Below are positions 50,610-58,666 of a DNA stretch of 64,000 nt, one piece after another. A model generated the notes under the pieces. It did not search any database. It was not told the DNA's origin and saw only the letters and a program-made list of their open reading frames with translations. Every line of letters begins with the position of its first letter. The first letter of the stretch is position 1. This DNA comes from Nonomuraea glycinis. GTDB taxonomy: Bacteria > Actinomycetota > Actinomycetes > Streptosporangiales > Streptosporangiaceae. Location: assembly GCF_014646515.1 (NCBI RefSeq), contig NZ_BMNK01000008.1, positions 62,001 to 126,000 on the forward strand. Reading direction: 5' to 3'. Made by a program: the position numbers and the translations under genes.

Positions 50610-51650
50610 ATGGATGAGATCAGGGTGGGGCTGGTCGGCTATGGGACCGCCGGCGCCGTCTTCCACGCGCCGCTGATCGAGGCGGCCGACGGGCTGGCGC
50701 TGGCGGCCGTGGTGACGCGCGATCCGCGGCGGCAGGCCGAGGTGCGCGCCCGTTACGGGGCCGCGGCCGTGGGCGACGTCGCCGAGTTGTGGGGGCTGTG
50801 CGACCTCGTCGTCGTCGCCTCCCCCAACCGGACCCACGTGGCCGTGGCCGGCGAGGCGCTGGCGCAGGGCAAGGCGGTGGTCGTGGACAAACCCTTCGCG
50901 CGGACCGTCGAGGAGGCGCGCGGGGTGGTGGAGCTGGCCCGGGAGCGGGGGCTCATGCTGACCGTCTTCCAGAACCGGCGCTGGGACGGCGACTTCCTCA
51001 CGGTGCGCCGGCTCCTCGACGAGGGGGCGCTGGGCCGGGTGCTGCGGCTGGAGTCGCGCTTCGAGCGGTGGCGGCCGGCGCCCAAGGGCGGCTGGCGGGA
51101 GGCGGGCGGCGCCGAGGAGGTCGGAGGTCTGCTGTACGACCTCGGCAGCCATCTGGTCGACCAGGCGGTGCGGCTGCTGGGGCCGGTGCGGGAGGTCTAC
51201 TGCGAGAGCGACGTACGGCGCGAGGGGGTCGCGGCCGACGACGACACCTTCATCGCGCTCAAGCATGCCGGCGGCGCCCGCTCGCATCTGTGGGTCAGCG
51301 CCATGACGGCCCGGCTCGGGCCGCGCTTCCGGGTACTCGGCAGCGCGGGGGCGTACGTCAAGCACGGCTTGGACGTACAGGAGGAGCGGCTGCGCGCGGG
51401 CCTGTCGCCGCTGGCGGCGGGGTTCGGCGACGAGGGCGAGGAGCGGTGGGGCGTCGCCGGGACGGACGCCGACGCGCGCCCGGTGCCCACCGAATCCGGC
51501 GCCTACCTCGACTTCTACCGCGACGTGGCGACGGCGCTGTGGACCGGGGCGCCGCCGCCGGTGAGCGCGGACAGCGCGCTGGAGGCGCTGGCCGTGATCG
51601 AGGCGGCCAAGCTGTCCGCCACCCAGGGGATCGTGGTGCGGACCGGCTGA
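50610..51650 (+). CDS. Gfo/Idh/MocA-family oxidoreductase
   Basis: 346 aa. The NAD(P)-binding fold has VGLVGYGTAGAVFHAPLIEA and the catalytic-lysine motif is VDKPFART (EKP-type). The C-terminal beta-sheet domain includes DLGSHLVDQAVRLLGPV and ALEALAVIEAAKLSA. Members oxidise or reduce sugars, inositols or biliverdin-type compounds; the substrate is not predictable. The final codons (VVRTG-stop) lie in the first unit of a three-copy 36-bp repeat shared with the convergent phosphatase gene. Confidence 0.92.
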   Translation: MDEIRVGLVGYGTAGAVFHAPLIEAADGLALAAVVTRDPRRQAEVRARYGAAAVGDVAELWGLCDLVVVASPNRTHVAVAGEALAQGKAVVVDKPFARTVEEARGVVELARERGLMLTVFQNRRWDGDFLTVRRLLDEGALGRVLRLESRFERWRPAPKGGWREAGGAEEVGGLLYDLGSHLVDQAVRLLGPVREVYCESDVRREGVAADDDTFIALKHAGGARSHLWVSAMTARLGPRFRVLGSAGAYVKHGLDVQEERLRAGLSPLAAGFGDEGEERWGVAGTDADARPVPTESGAYLDFYRDVATALWTGAPPPVSADSALEALAVIEAAKLSATQGIVVRTG

Positions 51651-51742
51651 GCCACCCACGCGAGCAGGCTGGTGCGGACCGGCTGAGCCACTCGCGCGGG
51701 CAAACCGGTGCGGACCGGCTCAGTCACTCGCGCAGGCGGGCA
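51635..51742. repeat. Three 36-bp tandem repeats spanning two convergent gene ends
   Basis: GGTGCGGACCGGCT begins at 51635, 51671 and 51707, a period of exactly 36 bp. Copy 1 holds the stop of the oxidoreductase gene and copy 3 holds the stop of the opposite-strand tyrosine phosphatase gene. Confidence 0.9.
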
Positions 51743-52506
51743 CGCATGGCGGCGCTGTCGTCGGCGGTCCAGCCGTTGCGCGCCAGCCACCCCTGCGGCC
51801 CGTCGAAGCGCTCGTCCAGCACACTCAGGAACTGCTCGATGTAGCGCGGCCGCGGCATGTGGTCGTCGGCCGGGCGCGAGTCCAGGTCGTCCCGGTAGGT
51901 GAGGCTGCCGCGCAGCCGCCGCAGGATCAGCTCCAGGCGCTCCCCCGTGGCCGCGTAGTCCGCGACGATCGCCTCCCGGGTGACGCCCGCCACGTCGAGC
52001 GCGAGCGCCGACAGCACGCCCGTACGGTCCTTGCCCGCCGCGCAGTGCACCACGGCCGCGCCGTCGTCCAGCGCCATCGCGCGCAGCGCCGCCACCACCG
52101 CGTCCGGCCGGTCGCGCAGATAGCCGTAGTAGAAGCCGGTGACGCGCAGCTCGCTGTCCTCCTGGCGTTCGTTCCAGGGCAGCACCCGGTCGCCGTCGAT
52201 GCGGTCGGCCTCGACGTCGGTGTGCCTGCCTCCCTCGGCGAACAGGGTCAGGTGGTGGTGGGTCACCTCGGGCACCGTGGTCAGCGGGCCGGGGCCTTCC
52301 AGCGTGACCTCGGGGGTGGAGCGGAGGTCGACGACATGCCGGAGTTTCAGGTCGCCGACCAGCCGGGACACGTCGGCTTCGGTGAGTCCCTGAAGGTTGT
52401 CCGCGCGCATGATCCGGCCACTTCGGGTGACGCCGCCGTCACGGGTTGGCAGTCCGCCCAGGTCACGGACGTTGACGGCGCCCGTCAGATCGATCCATCT
52501 CGTCAT
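51724..52506 (-). CDS. Tyrosine-protein phosphatase (MptpB-like)
   Basis: ATG 52506 (MTRWIDLTGAVNVRDLGGLP) is preferred to GTG 52515; 260 aa. The P-loop VVHCAAGKDRTGV (HCx2GKxR) carries the nucleophile Cys155 and Arg161. RSGRIMRADNLQGLTEAD and the helical lid resemble Y_phosphatase3 enzymes such as MptpB, which hydrolyse phosphotyrosine or phosphoinositides. The last residues (RARLRE) lie inside a 36-bp repeat. TATAGGGT on the minus strand at 52525-52532 is a possible -10 element. Confidence 0.92.
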   Translation of the reverse strand: MTRWIDLTGAVNVRDLGGLPTRDGGVTRSGRIMRADNLQGLTEADVSRLVGDLKLRHVVDLRSTPEVTLEGPGPLTTVPEVTHHHLTLFAEGGRHTDVEADRIDGDRVLPWNERQEDSELRVTGFYYGYLRDRPDAVVAALRAMALDDGAAVVHCAAGKDRTGVLSALALDVAGVTREAIVADYAATGERLELILRRLRGSLTYRDDLDSRPADDHMPRPRYIEQFLSVLDERFDGPQGWLARNGWTADDSAAMRARLRE

Positions 52507-52529
52507 CGCGTTCACCAGGTTGACCCTAT

Positions 52530-53456
52530 ATGTCCACCGAAATCTCAGCGGATTCGAGGTTCATAACGCAGCATGAACGTATGGTTCCGCGAGCTCTGCC
52601 CCCTCGGCTGGTGATCGATCCGACTTTGCCCCCGGATATCGCGGCCCAGTTACGGCTGAACCCCCACGTGCTCCGCATGGCGCGCACGGGCCGGCGGACG
52701 ACGTCGTCGACCAGCTCCGCCTGGCTGTTCCTGCTGCCCGGCCTCCTGCTGGTGGTCGGGCTGGTGACCGGCAGCCTGGCCGCGACGGCCGTCGCGGGGG
52801 CGGGCGTCACCATGATCGCGATGCTGCGCTGGCTGGTGACCGACGGCGCCGACCGCGACGCCAGGCGACGGCTGGGGCTCGCCCACCAGTACGCGGACCG
52901 TTACCTCCTTCCCGAGGACCTCGACTACCCCTGCCAGGTGCTGCTGCGCCGCGCCCAGGACGCCTGCGCGGCCGTCCTGAGGTCCCAGGTGCACCAGGCC
53001 GGGCTGATCGACACGGTGGACAACCGGGTGTCGCTGCCCGAGGAGGTGTGGCAGATCGCGCAACGGCTGGCGAAGCTGTCGGCCATGCACGCCGAGCACC
53101 GCAAACTGGTCCCTCGCGACCTGCCCACGGGCCTGGAGGACGCGTTCAAGCCGTACAGCACCGCCCTCGACGCGGCCTGGACGTCGCTGTCGAAGCGGGT
53201 GCGCAACCTGGAGCGCTACGCCAAGCAGGTGGTGAAGGCGGACAAGGTCTTCCACGCGCACCGCCGGCTGGAGGCGCTGGCCGCGCGCACCCCGGACTAT
53301 CAGCGGCTGGTCGCCGAGACCGTGCGCGACGAGCTGGCCCACGCTCACATCAAGGAGCTCGCCGACCAGGCCACGCAGGTGCGCATGCTGTTCGAGCGGA
53401 GCATCCACGAGGCCAGGCAGGCGGCGGGCGAGCTGATCAGGACCCCGCTCGTCTGA
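52530..53456 (+). CDS. Two-TM protein with helical C-terminal domain, unknown
   Basis: 308 aa from ATG 52530; ATG 52581 (MVPRALPPRLVIDPTLPPDI) is an equally good start and would free promoter space from the divergent phosphatase. Two adjacent hydrophobic helices (AWLFLLPGLLLVVGLVTGSL and AATAVAGAGVTMIAMLRWLV, about 65-105) are followed by ~200 charged, helical residues (coiled-coil-like, e.g. AWTSLSKRVRNLERYAKQVV). I do not recognise the family. It may be a cytoplasmic scaffold anchored by a membrane hairpin. Confidence 0.75.
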   Translation: MSTEISADSRFITQHERMVPRALPPRLVIDPTLPPDIAAQLRLNPHVLRMARTGRRTTSSTSSAWLFLLPGLLLVVGLVTGSLAATAVAGAGVTMIAMLRWLVTDGADRDARRRLGLAHQYADRYLLPEDLDYPCQVLLRRAQDACAAVLRSQVHQAGLIDTVDNRVSLPEEVWQIAQRLAKLSAMHAEHRKLVPRDLPTGLEDAFKPYSTALDAAWTSLSKRVRNLERYAKQVVKADKVFHAHRRLEALAARTPDYQRLVAETVRDELAHAHIKELADQATQVRMLFERSIHEARQAAGELIRTPLV

Positions 53457-53515
53457 GCGGTACCACCCCGGGCTTGCCACGTTGTCGCCGTGCTCCGACA
53501 CGTACCGCATTCCGT

Positions 53516-53690
53516 TCATTGAGTTTCAAGGATTCTCAGTGATTCGCCCGGTGTGGGCGAAGGTCCCCGTCTGATCCGGGCAGCGAGTGCCCGGTGCGGG
53601 GTTGACGTTTCACGGCCACCTGCCCCGCCAGGCGGGGTCTTACGGTCGGCTCCACGTCCGTTTCGAGTCTCCGGGCCACTCCCGGCGACC
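53516..53690 (-). ncRNA. Probable omega-RNA (reRNA) overlapping the 3' end of tnpB
   Basis: On the minus strand the last ~170 bases of tnpB can fold into successive hairpins: CCCCGCCTGGCGGGG, CCGGGCA-CTCGC-TGCCCGG and CGCCCACACCGGGCG. The protein tail encoded here is low-complexity. TnpB guide RNAs usually overlap the 3' end of the gene, with the guide starting just past the element end, here about 53515 downward. Boundaries are inferred. Confidence 0.45.
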
Positions 53691-54898
53691 GTACGCTCCA
53701 CCAGCGAAGCGAGATTGAGCGCTGCGTTCTCGTCACGATCCATCGACAGACCGCACCCCTCACAGAGGTAGGTACGCACCCGCAGCGGCAGTTTGGCTTT
53801 CACCGCACCGCAGGATGAACACGTCTTGGAGGAGGGGAACCAGCGGCCGGCCACCAGCAGCCGTCCGCCGTTCCAGCCGGTCTTGTAGGTGAGCTGGCGG
53901 CGGACCTCACCGAACCCGGCGTCGGAGACAGCTTGGGCCAGCCGCCGGTTGCGGATCATCCCGGCCACGTTGAGGTCCTCGACCACGATGGTGCCGTACG
54001 TCCGGGCCAGGCTCGTGGTCAATGTGTGGATGCCGTCGCGGCGCAGCGCCGCCACCCGATACTCCGCCCGGTTGCGGGCGGCGTTCGCCCGCAGCCACCG
54101 CTTCGAGGGCTGTTGCCGGGTGCGCCGGTCGGGGCCGTGTTTGCGGGAGACCGCTCGCGACAGACGGCGTAGTTTACGTGCGGCGGCGTTGAGGTGGCGG
54201 GGGTTGGGGACCGGCGGGCGTCCGTCGGAGAAGACCGCCAGCGTCTTGATGCCGAGGTCCACCCCGATCACCGCCTCCGGCAGGGTGGGCGAGCCTGGGG
54301 GGCGTTCGGCGTGCACAATGAAGCTGACATGCCAGCGGCCCTCCTGCCACCGCACCGTCGCCGAAGCGATCCGCGCACCTTCGGCGAGCAGGCGGGCGAG
54401 CTTGGTGACCGATTCGTGAGTTTTGATCCGGCCCAGCACCGGCAGCACCACGTGGGTGTGGCCGTCCAGCCGGATCGTCCCGGTGGTGAAGCGCACCGAC
54501 CGGGCCGCGCGGCGTTTGGTCTTGAACCGGGGAAAGCCCATCTTTGGGCCCTTGCGCTTACCTTGCTGGGAGTCGTGCCAGTTCGCCAGTGCGTCGGCCA
54601 GGCGGGTCAGCCCGCACGCGTAGGCCTCCTTGGAGTTGTCCGCCCACCACGGGGCGATCTCGTCCTTGACCTGGTTCCAGCGTTTGCGCAGGCTGTACAT
54701 GGACCAGGACAGGGCCGGGGTGAGCTGGTCGTCGGGGATGCCGTAGGAGCGTTCGGCCTCCCGCAGCGCCAGATTGGCCTTCACCTGCGCCAGGCCCCAG
54801 TTGAAGGCCGCTCGCACCGCTCCGCAATGCGACGCCAGTGCGGCGGTCTGACGCGGGGTGGGGTCCAGCGCGAAACGGTAGGCCTGCACGACCCGCAT
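53516..54898 (-). CDS. tnpB: TnpB RNA-guided endonuclease (IS200/IS605 OrfB)
   Basis: ATG 54898 (MRVVQAYRFALDPTPRQTAA) with a GGGGAGGGG Shine-Dalgarno region, 460 aa. The N-terminal HTH_OrfB_IS605 region is followed by the RuvC-like nuclease: D214 in IGVDLGIKTLAV, E307 in TIVVEDLNVAGM, and D387/D389 in SMDRDENAALNL. The zinc ribbon has C360/C363 (CSSC) and C379/C382 (CEGC). All catalytic and zinc residues are intact. TnpB proteins cut DNA using the transposon-end omega-RNA as guide. No tnpA is present. A weak promoter (TTACCC-N18-TAGAGT) lies at 54940-54969 on the minus strand. Confidence 0.93.
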   Translation of the reverse strand: MRVVQAYRFALDPTPRQTAALASHCGAVRAAFNWGLAQVKANLALREAERSYGIPDDQLTPALSWSMYSLRKRWNQVKDEIAPWWADNSKEAYACGLTRLADALANWHDSQQGKRKGPKMGFPRFKTKRRAARSVRFTTGTIRLDGHTHVVLPVLGRIKTHESVTKLARLLAEGARIASATVRWQEGRWHVSFIVHAERPPGSPTLPEAVIGVDLGIKTLAVFSDGRPPVPNPRHLNAAARKLRRLSRAVSRKHGPDRRTRQQPSKRWLRANAARNRAEYRVAALRRDGIHTLTTSLARTYGTIVVEDLNVAGMIRNRRLAQAVSDAGFGEVRRQLTYKTGWNGGRLLVAGRWFPSSKTCSSCGAVKAKLPLRVRTYLCEGCGLSMDRDENAALNLASLVERTVAGSGPETRNGRGADRKTPPGGAGGRETSTPHRALAARIRRGPSPTPGESLRILETQ

Positions 54899-55209
54899 GA
54901 CGATCCCCTCCCCCGCGTATTCGAGAGTGTGTGCGAACGACTCTAGCAGCATGACTGCACACTGGGTAAGGCTTTGCGCGCGCATCGTGACGATTGAGGG
55001 ATGGGGTAGGCGGCGCTGGCCAGACACGGCGCGAAGCCGCAGGCTCTTCCAGCGCCCCTCTCCTGCCGTCCATCGACTCGCAGGCCACTGAGCCGACCCC
55101 GATCACCACGTGACAGCCCGCGATCGCGCTAGAGAAACCCAGATAAAGACGGACGAACACTGATACGAACCACAGCGGTTACCAACCCTTCCTCAAAGGT
55201 GATTCACGC
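54899..55209. other. Upstream region of tnpB, presumed left end of the element
   Basis: About 310 bp without a credible gene; open frames here are antisense or extensions of tnpB. It holds a possible tnpB promoter and the palindrome CGCGATCGCG at 55119-55128. The outer boundary with host DNA cannot be fixed from one sequence. Confidence 0.5.
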
Positions 55210-55245
55210 CGATGGGGTACGGTCCGCGCCGACCGTACCCCATCG
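55210..55245. terminator. Perfect 15-bp hairpin after the M6 protease gene
   Basis: CGATGGGGTACGGTC and GACCGTACCCCATCG pair perfectly around a 6-base loop, 9 bp beyond the protease stop on the minus strand. No T-run follows, which is usual for strong hairpin terminators in GC-rich actinobacteria. Confidence 0.75.
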
Positions 55246-55253
55246 TTCACCTG

Positions 55254-57365
55254 TCAGCCGATCACGTGACAGGTGGCCGTCACCGTCTTGCCGGGATCGC
55301 TCTCCGAGGTCGCGGTCAGCTTGACCCGGCCGAGCCGGGCGCCGCCCGTGTCGCGCACGGCGTTGACGGTCACCGTGGCGTGCTCGCCGAAGTCGACGGC
55401 GGCCAGGGCGTTGGGCACCTGGGCGGTCCAGCCCTTGCCGGAGACCTCGGCCTTGAGCCGGTAGACGTCGGTGTTCAGGTGGGCGCTGACGTCCTCCGGG
55501 TGCTGTCCCCGCGCGGGGGCCGGCCTGCCGGTGTTGAACAGCGGGAACTTACAGGTGGAGATGTTCTTGCCGGACGGGATGCCGGCGGCGGGCAGCAGCC
55601 TGACGCCGCGCCGCTGCGGTCCCGCGCCGTCCAGGGAGCGGATCGCGACCGTGTAGGACAGCACGCCCTTGCGGTCCCGCTCGACGTCGGTGACGTAGAA
55701 GTGCAGCCGGTTGGCCTGGTCCACGTACTCGTACTCGCTGCCGGAGTCGGTGCCGGCGTGGAAGAGCGCGTCGGACAACTGGCGGTAGTCGCCGATCGTG
55801 ATCGGCACCTTGAGCCCGTCGGGCATCACGTAGTCGGTCATGCCGATGTCCTGCGGGTTGGCGTCGATCACCCACTCGAACGGGGCCCGGTCGGCGTTCT
55901 TGGTCTTGGCCAGCAGCACGCCGGAGTCGGGGGTGAAGGAGTCGGTGCCCATCCGGTCCACGACCTCGACCGTGTAGTTGTCGTACCCGCCGCCGTCGCA
56001 GAGCGGGTCGGTCCGCGGGTCGCAGGCCGGGCTCTTGTCGCCGGTGTCGAAGGCGATGTTGACGCCGGTCAGCCCGTTCCTGCCCGGCTGCACGGCGCGG
56101 GCGGTGACCCGGGCGGTGACCAGGCCGGACTCGTCGAGCGCCTCGCGCGACAGGCGCAGGACGTGCTGCTCGTCCACCATCTCCAGTTTGATCTTGTTGC
56201 GCAGCATGTGCTGGGCGCCCATGGACGCGCCGGAGGTGGGCGGGATCAGCCAGCGGGAGTGCGGGCCGCCGGGGCCGTTGAAGCTGCCGCGGCTGAGCAT
56301 CTCCCAGATGCCGGTGTACGCCCGTCGCGGGGGCACGCCGTACGGGTTGTTGTAGTTGTCGGCGATGCCCATGATGTGGCTCAGCTCGTGGGCGTACACC
56401 CCCATGCCCGAGCTCTCGGCCTGGACGGAGTCGACGCCGAAGCGGGCGTTGGGCCAGAAGGTGGATCCGGCCTGCCAGGAGGTCCACTCGACGTAGCGGG
56501 TGTCGGACCAGTTGGGCAGGCTGTCGTCGCTCTCGGGGCCCCACGCGTCCGGCACGTCCTCCTTGGTGGGGAACTTCATCATGCCGAACTCCTGCCAGGT
56601 GGACGACTCGTCCTGGCCGGCGCTCAGGTAGAAGACGAAGTCGAACTGCCCGGCGACCTCCTGGCCGACGTCGGCGAGCCAGGCGGCGTTGCCGTGGGCG
56701 CGCAGGTCCTTGTCGCAGGAGTCGCCCGACGGGCAGCCGGTGCCGCCCTGGAACTCCATGGCGTACTCGTGGTCCTTGCCCGGCATCGTGTACGGCCCGA
56801 ACCCGGTCAGCTCGACGCCGTAGCGCCCGCCGGAGTCCTCCATCCAGTACTCGTGGATGGTGTGGCCCTTGTTGATCTCGTTGGGCGTGTTGAGGAAGTC
56901 CTGGTAGAACTTCGCCACCTGGTCACGGGGCACGTCGTGGGCCTGGGCGCTCGGGTTGGCGAAGATCGTCGAGCCCTGCGGCTGGGTCACCACGAACGGC
57001 TGGTTGGGGTAGTCGAGCAGGACCAGCGCGCCCTTGAAGGTGCGCTTGGAGCCCTTGGCGCTCGGGTCGCTCCACTTGGTGCCGGGGATCTTCTTGTAGT
57101 CCGCCCACGTCATGTGGTCGGGGTTCTCCCAGTTCTGCGGGTCGATCGGCTTGATGCCGCCGGTGGGGTGACCGCGCCGGAGCTGGGCGTCGTCTTCGGG
57201 CGCGTCGCGCTGCCAAGGCTGGGTCTGCGGCCAGTGGTCGTGCCGCCAGGGGTGCTCGGGATCGTCAGCGGGGGGTGCTGCGGAAGCGGGGGTCGCCATC
57301 AGGCTCAGCGGGACCATCACGAGGGCCGCCAGTAACCCTTTCAAGAGCTTCTTCGGGGCTATCAC
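55254..57365 (-). CDS. Secreted M6-family (immune inhibitor A-like) metalloprotease
   Basis: 703 aa, GTG start. Signal peptide 1-29 (LLAALVMVPLSLMATPASA). The catalytic domain has ALVLLDYPNQPFVVTQPQGS, then the zinc motif YAHELSHIMGIADNYNN (HExxH). GIWEMLSRGSFNGPGGPHSR is the downstream Met-turn-like region of M6 peptidases. A beta-rich C-terminal half ends with an NEW3/CARDB-like domain (DFGEHATVTVNAV... SESDPGKTVTATC). It is exported and likely degrades extracellular protein. A strong hairpin terminator lies directly after it. Confidence 0.92.
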   Translation of the reverse strand: MIAPKKLLKGLLAALVMVPLSLMATPASAAPPADDPEHPWRHDHWPQTQPWQRDAPEDDAQLRRGHPTGGIKPIDPQNWENPDHMTWADYKKIPGTKWSDPSAKGSKRTFKGALVLLDYPNQPFVVTQPQGSTIFANPSAQAHDVPRDQVAKFYQDFLNTPNEINKGHTIHEYWMEDSGGRYGVELTGFGPYTMPGKDHEYAMEFQGGTGCPSGDSCDKDLRAHGNAAWLADVGQEVAGQFDFVFYLSAGQDESSTWQEFGMMKFPTKEDVPDAWGPESDDSLPNWSDTRYVEWTSWQAGSTFWPNARFGVDSVQAESSGMGVYAHELSHIMGIADNYNNPYGVPPRRAYTGIWEMLSRGSFNGPGGPHSRWLIPPTSGASMGAQHMLRNKIKLEMVDEQHVLRLSREALDESGLVTARVTARAVQPGRNGLTGVNIAFDTGDKSPACDPRTDPLCDGGGYDNYTVEVVDRMGTDSFTPDSGVLLAKTKNADRAPFEWVIDANPQDIGMTDYVMPDGLKVPITIGDYRQLSDALFHAGTDSGSEYEYVDQANRLHFYVTDVERDRKGVLSYTVAIRSLDGAGPQRRGVRLLPAAGIPSGKNISTCKFPLFNTGRPAPARGQHPEDVSAHLNTDVYRLKAEVSGKGWTAQVPNALAAVDFGEHATVTVNAVRDTGGARLGRVKLTATSESDPGKTVTATCHVIG

Positions 57366-57452
57366 GGATCGACGCTATAGAGCTTATTGACCGAGATCAC
57401 CGGACAACTGTAGGGAAGACGTGTAGTGCTGGTTCCGACACTTGTTGAAACA

Positions 57453-57462
57453 CCCATATGGG
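57453..57462. promoter_or_regulatory. Palindrome CCCATATGGG at the PucR-type gene start
   Basis: A perfect 10-bp palindrome includes the ATG at 57458. If translation instead begins at GTG 57470, the palindrome lies just upstream and could be an autoregulatory site. Confidence 0.3.
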
Positions 57463-58633
57463 GGCATCTGTGGCAGACCTTCAGCGGATGGTCGACGAGC
57501 TCGCCGCTCGGCTCGGCCGCCCGCTGCTGCTCGAGGATCGGGTGCAGCGCGTCGTCGCCTACAGCGAGCAGAACGGCGCGATGGACGACATCCGCCGCGA
57601 CTCCATCCTGCGCCGGACCAGCACGCCCGAGGTGCGGCAGTGGTTACGGGCGGCCGGCGTGCACGACTCCCCCGTCCCGCTGCGCACCCCGGGCGCGCCG
57701 CGCCTCGGCCTGCTGCCCCGCGTCTGCGTTCCCGTACGGCATGAGGAGGGGTTGCTCGGCTTCCTCTGGTTCATCGACGCCGAGCCGGCCATGTCGGCCA
57801 CGCAGGTCGACGAGGCGGCCGCCGCCGCGCCCGTGCTCGCCCTGGGGCTGCTGCACGAGAGCCTGGCCAGCGGGCTCGCCTCCCATCGGGAGCTGGAGGC
57901 CGTCACCGGGCTGCTGCTCGGCGAGCGCGACGCGGCCCGTCAGCTCATCGAGGCGGGCGCCTTCCCGCAGGCGCTGGCGGTGACCGTGCTGGTGGCCAGG
58001 CCGCTGGCGGACGAGCCGGACGAGGCGCAGCGGCTGGCGCTGGAGCAGGGGCTGCTCGCGCTGCGCCGGCGGCTGAGCGGCCACCATCCGCTGCACCTGG
58101 TCCGCTACGACCACGCGGCGCTGCTCGTCGCGGGTCCCCCGGTCTCGCCGGACGACCTGCACGCGGCCATGTCCGTGCCGGTGGCCGTCGGCGTCGGGCG
58201 GCCCAGGCCGGGGCTGGCCGAGGCGGCCGGCTCCTACGCGGAGGCGCGGCACGCCGCCGAGGTGGCGGCCCGGGTGCCCGACCTCGGCCGCTCGGTGCCG
58301 TGGGAGCGGCTGGGCGTCTACCGGATGCTCACCCAGTGGCCCGACCGCGAGCTGCACCCCGGCCTGGCGCCGCTGCTGGGCCAGGAGCAGCACCTGCCGC
58401 TGCTGGAGACGCTGGAGACGTACCTGGACCTGGCGGGCAGCGCGGTCGCCACCTCCCGCGCGCTGCGCCTGCACCGCACCTCGCTCTACTACCGGCTGCA
58501 GCGGGTGGAGGAGCTGGCCGGGACCGACCTGAAGGACGGCGGCGAGCGACTGGCGCTGCACCTCAGCCTCAAGCTGGCCCGCCTGGCCGGCAGCTACAAG
58601 CCCGCCGCTAAACCTTCGCACAAGGTGATTTAG
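57458..58633 (+). CDS. PucR/CdaR-type helix-turn-helix regulator
   Basis: 391 aa from ATG 57458; GTG 57470 (VADLQRMVDELAARLG) after a GGGGG run is an alternative. An N-terminal sensor-like region (RPLLLEDRVQRVVAYSEQNG, GLLGFLWFID) is followed by a GGDEF-like middle domain (VPVAVGVGRPRPGLAEAAGS, YAEARHAAEVAAR). The C-terminal HTH_30 is ETYLDLAGSAVATSRALRLH, then RTSLYYRLQRVEELAG. This is the usual PucR layout. An MFS gene starts 33 bp downstream and is the natural target. Confidence 0.88.
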   Translation: MGASVADLQRMVDELAARLGRPLLLEDRVQRVVAYSEQNGAMDDIRRDSILRRTSTPEVRQWLRAAGVHDSPVPLRTPGAPRLGLLPRVCVPVRHEEGLLGFLWFIDAEPAMSATQVDEAAAAAPVLALGLLHESLASGLASHRELEAVTGLLLGERDAARQLIEAGAFPQALAVTVLVARPLADEPDEAQRLALEQGLLALRRRLSGHHPLHLVRYDHAALLVAGPPVSPDDLHAAMSVPVAVGVGRPRPGLAEAAGSYAEARHAAEVAARVPDLGRSVPWERLGVYRMLTQWPDRELHPGLAPLLGQEQHLPLLETLETYLDLAGSAVATSRALRLHRTSLYYRLQRVEELAGTDLKDGGERLALHLSLKLARLAGSYKPAAKPSHKVI

Positions 58634-58666
58634 TTCACTTTTCGGGCAAATCGGAAATCTGGCCTG

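Larger units (their letters stand above)
53516..55140 (-). mobile_element. Solo IS605-type element carrying only tnpB
   Basis: The element contains an apparently intact tnpB and no tnpA (Y1 transposase). The right end is placed near the tnpB stop (53516), where the omega-RNA region ends. The left end is uncertain: CGCGATCGCG at 55119-55128 may be the subterminal hairpin. Mobilisation would need a transposase in trans. Confidence 0.45.

Noticed and set aside
53457..53515. Gap before tnpB searched for a tnpA or terminal repeat
   Set aside because: Only 59 bp, with no gene and no clear inverted repeat.
53516..54898. TnpB considered as a compact Cas12-type effector
   Set aside because: Length, zinc ribbon and C-terminal layout are those of IS605 OrfB/TnpB, and there is no CRISPR array.
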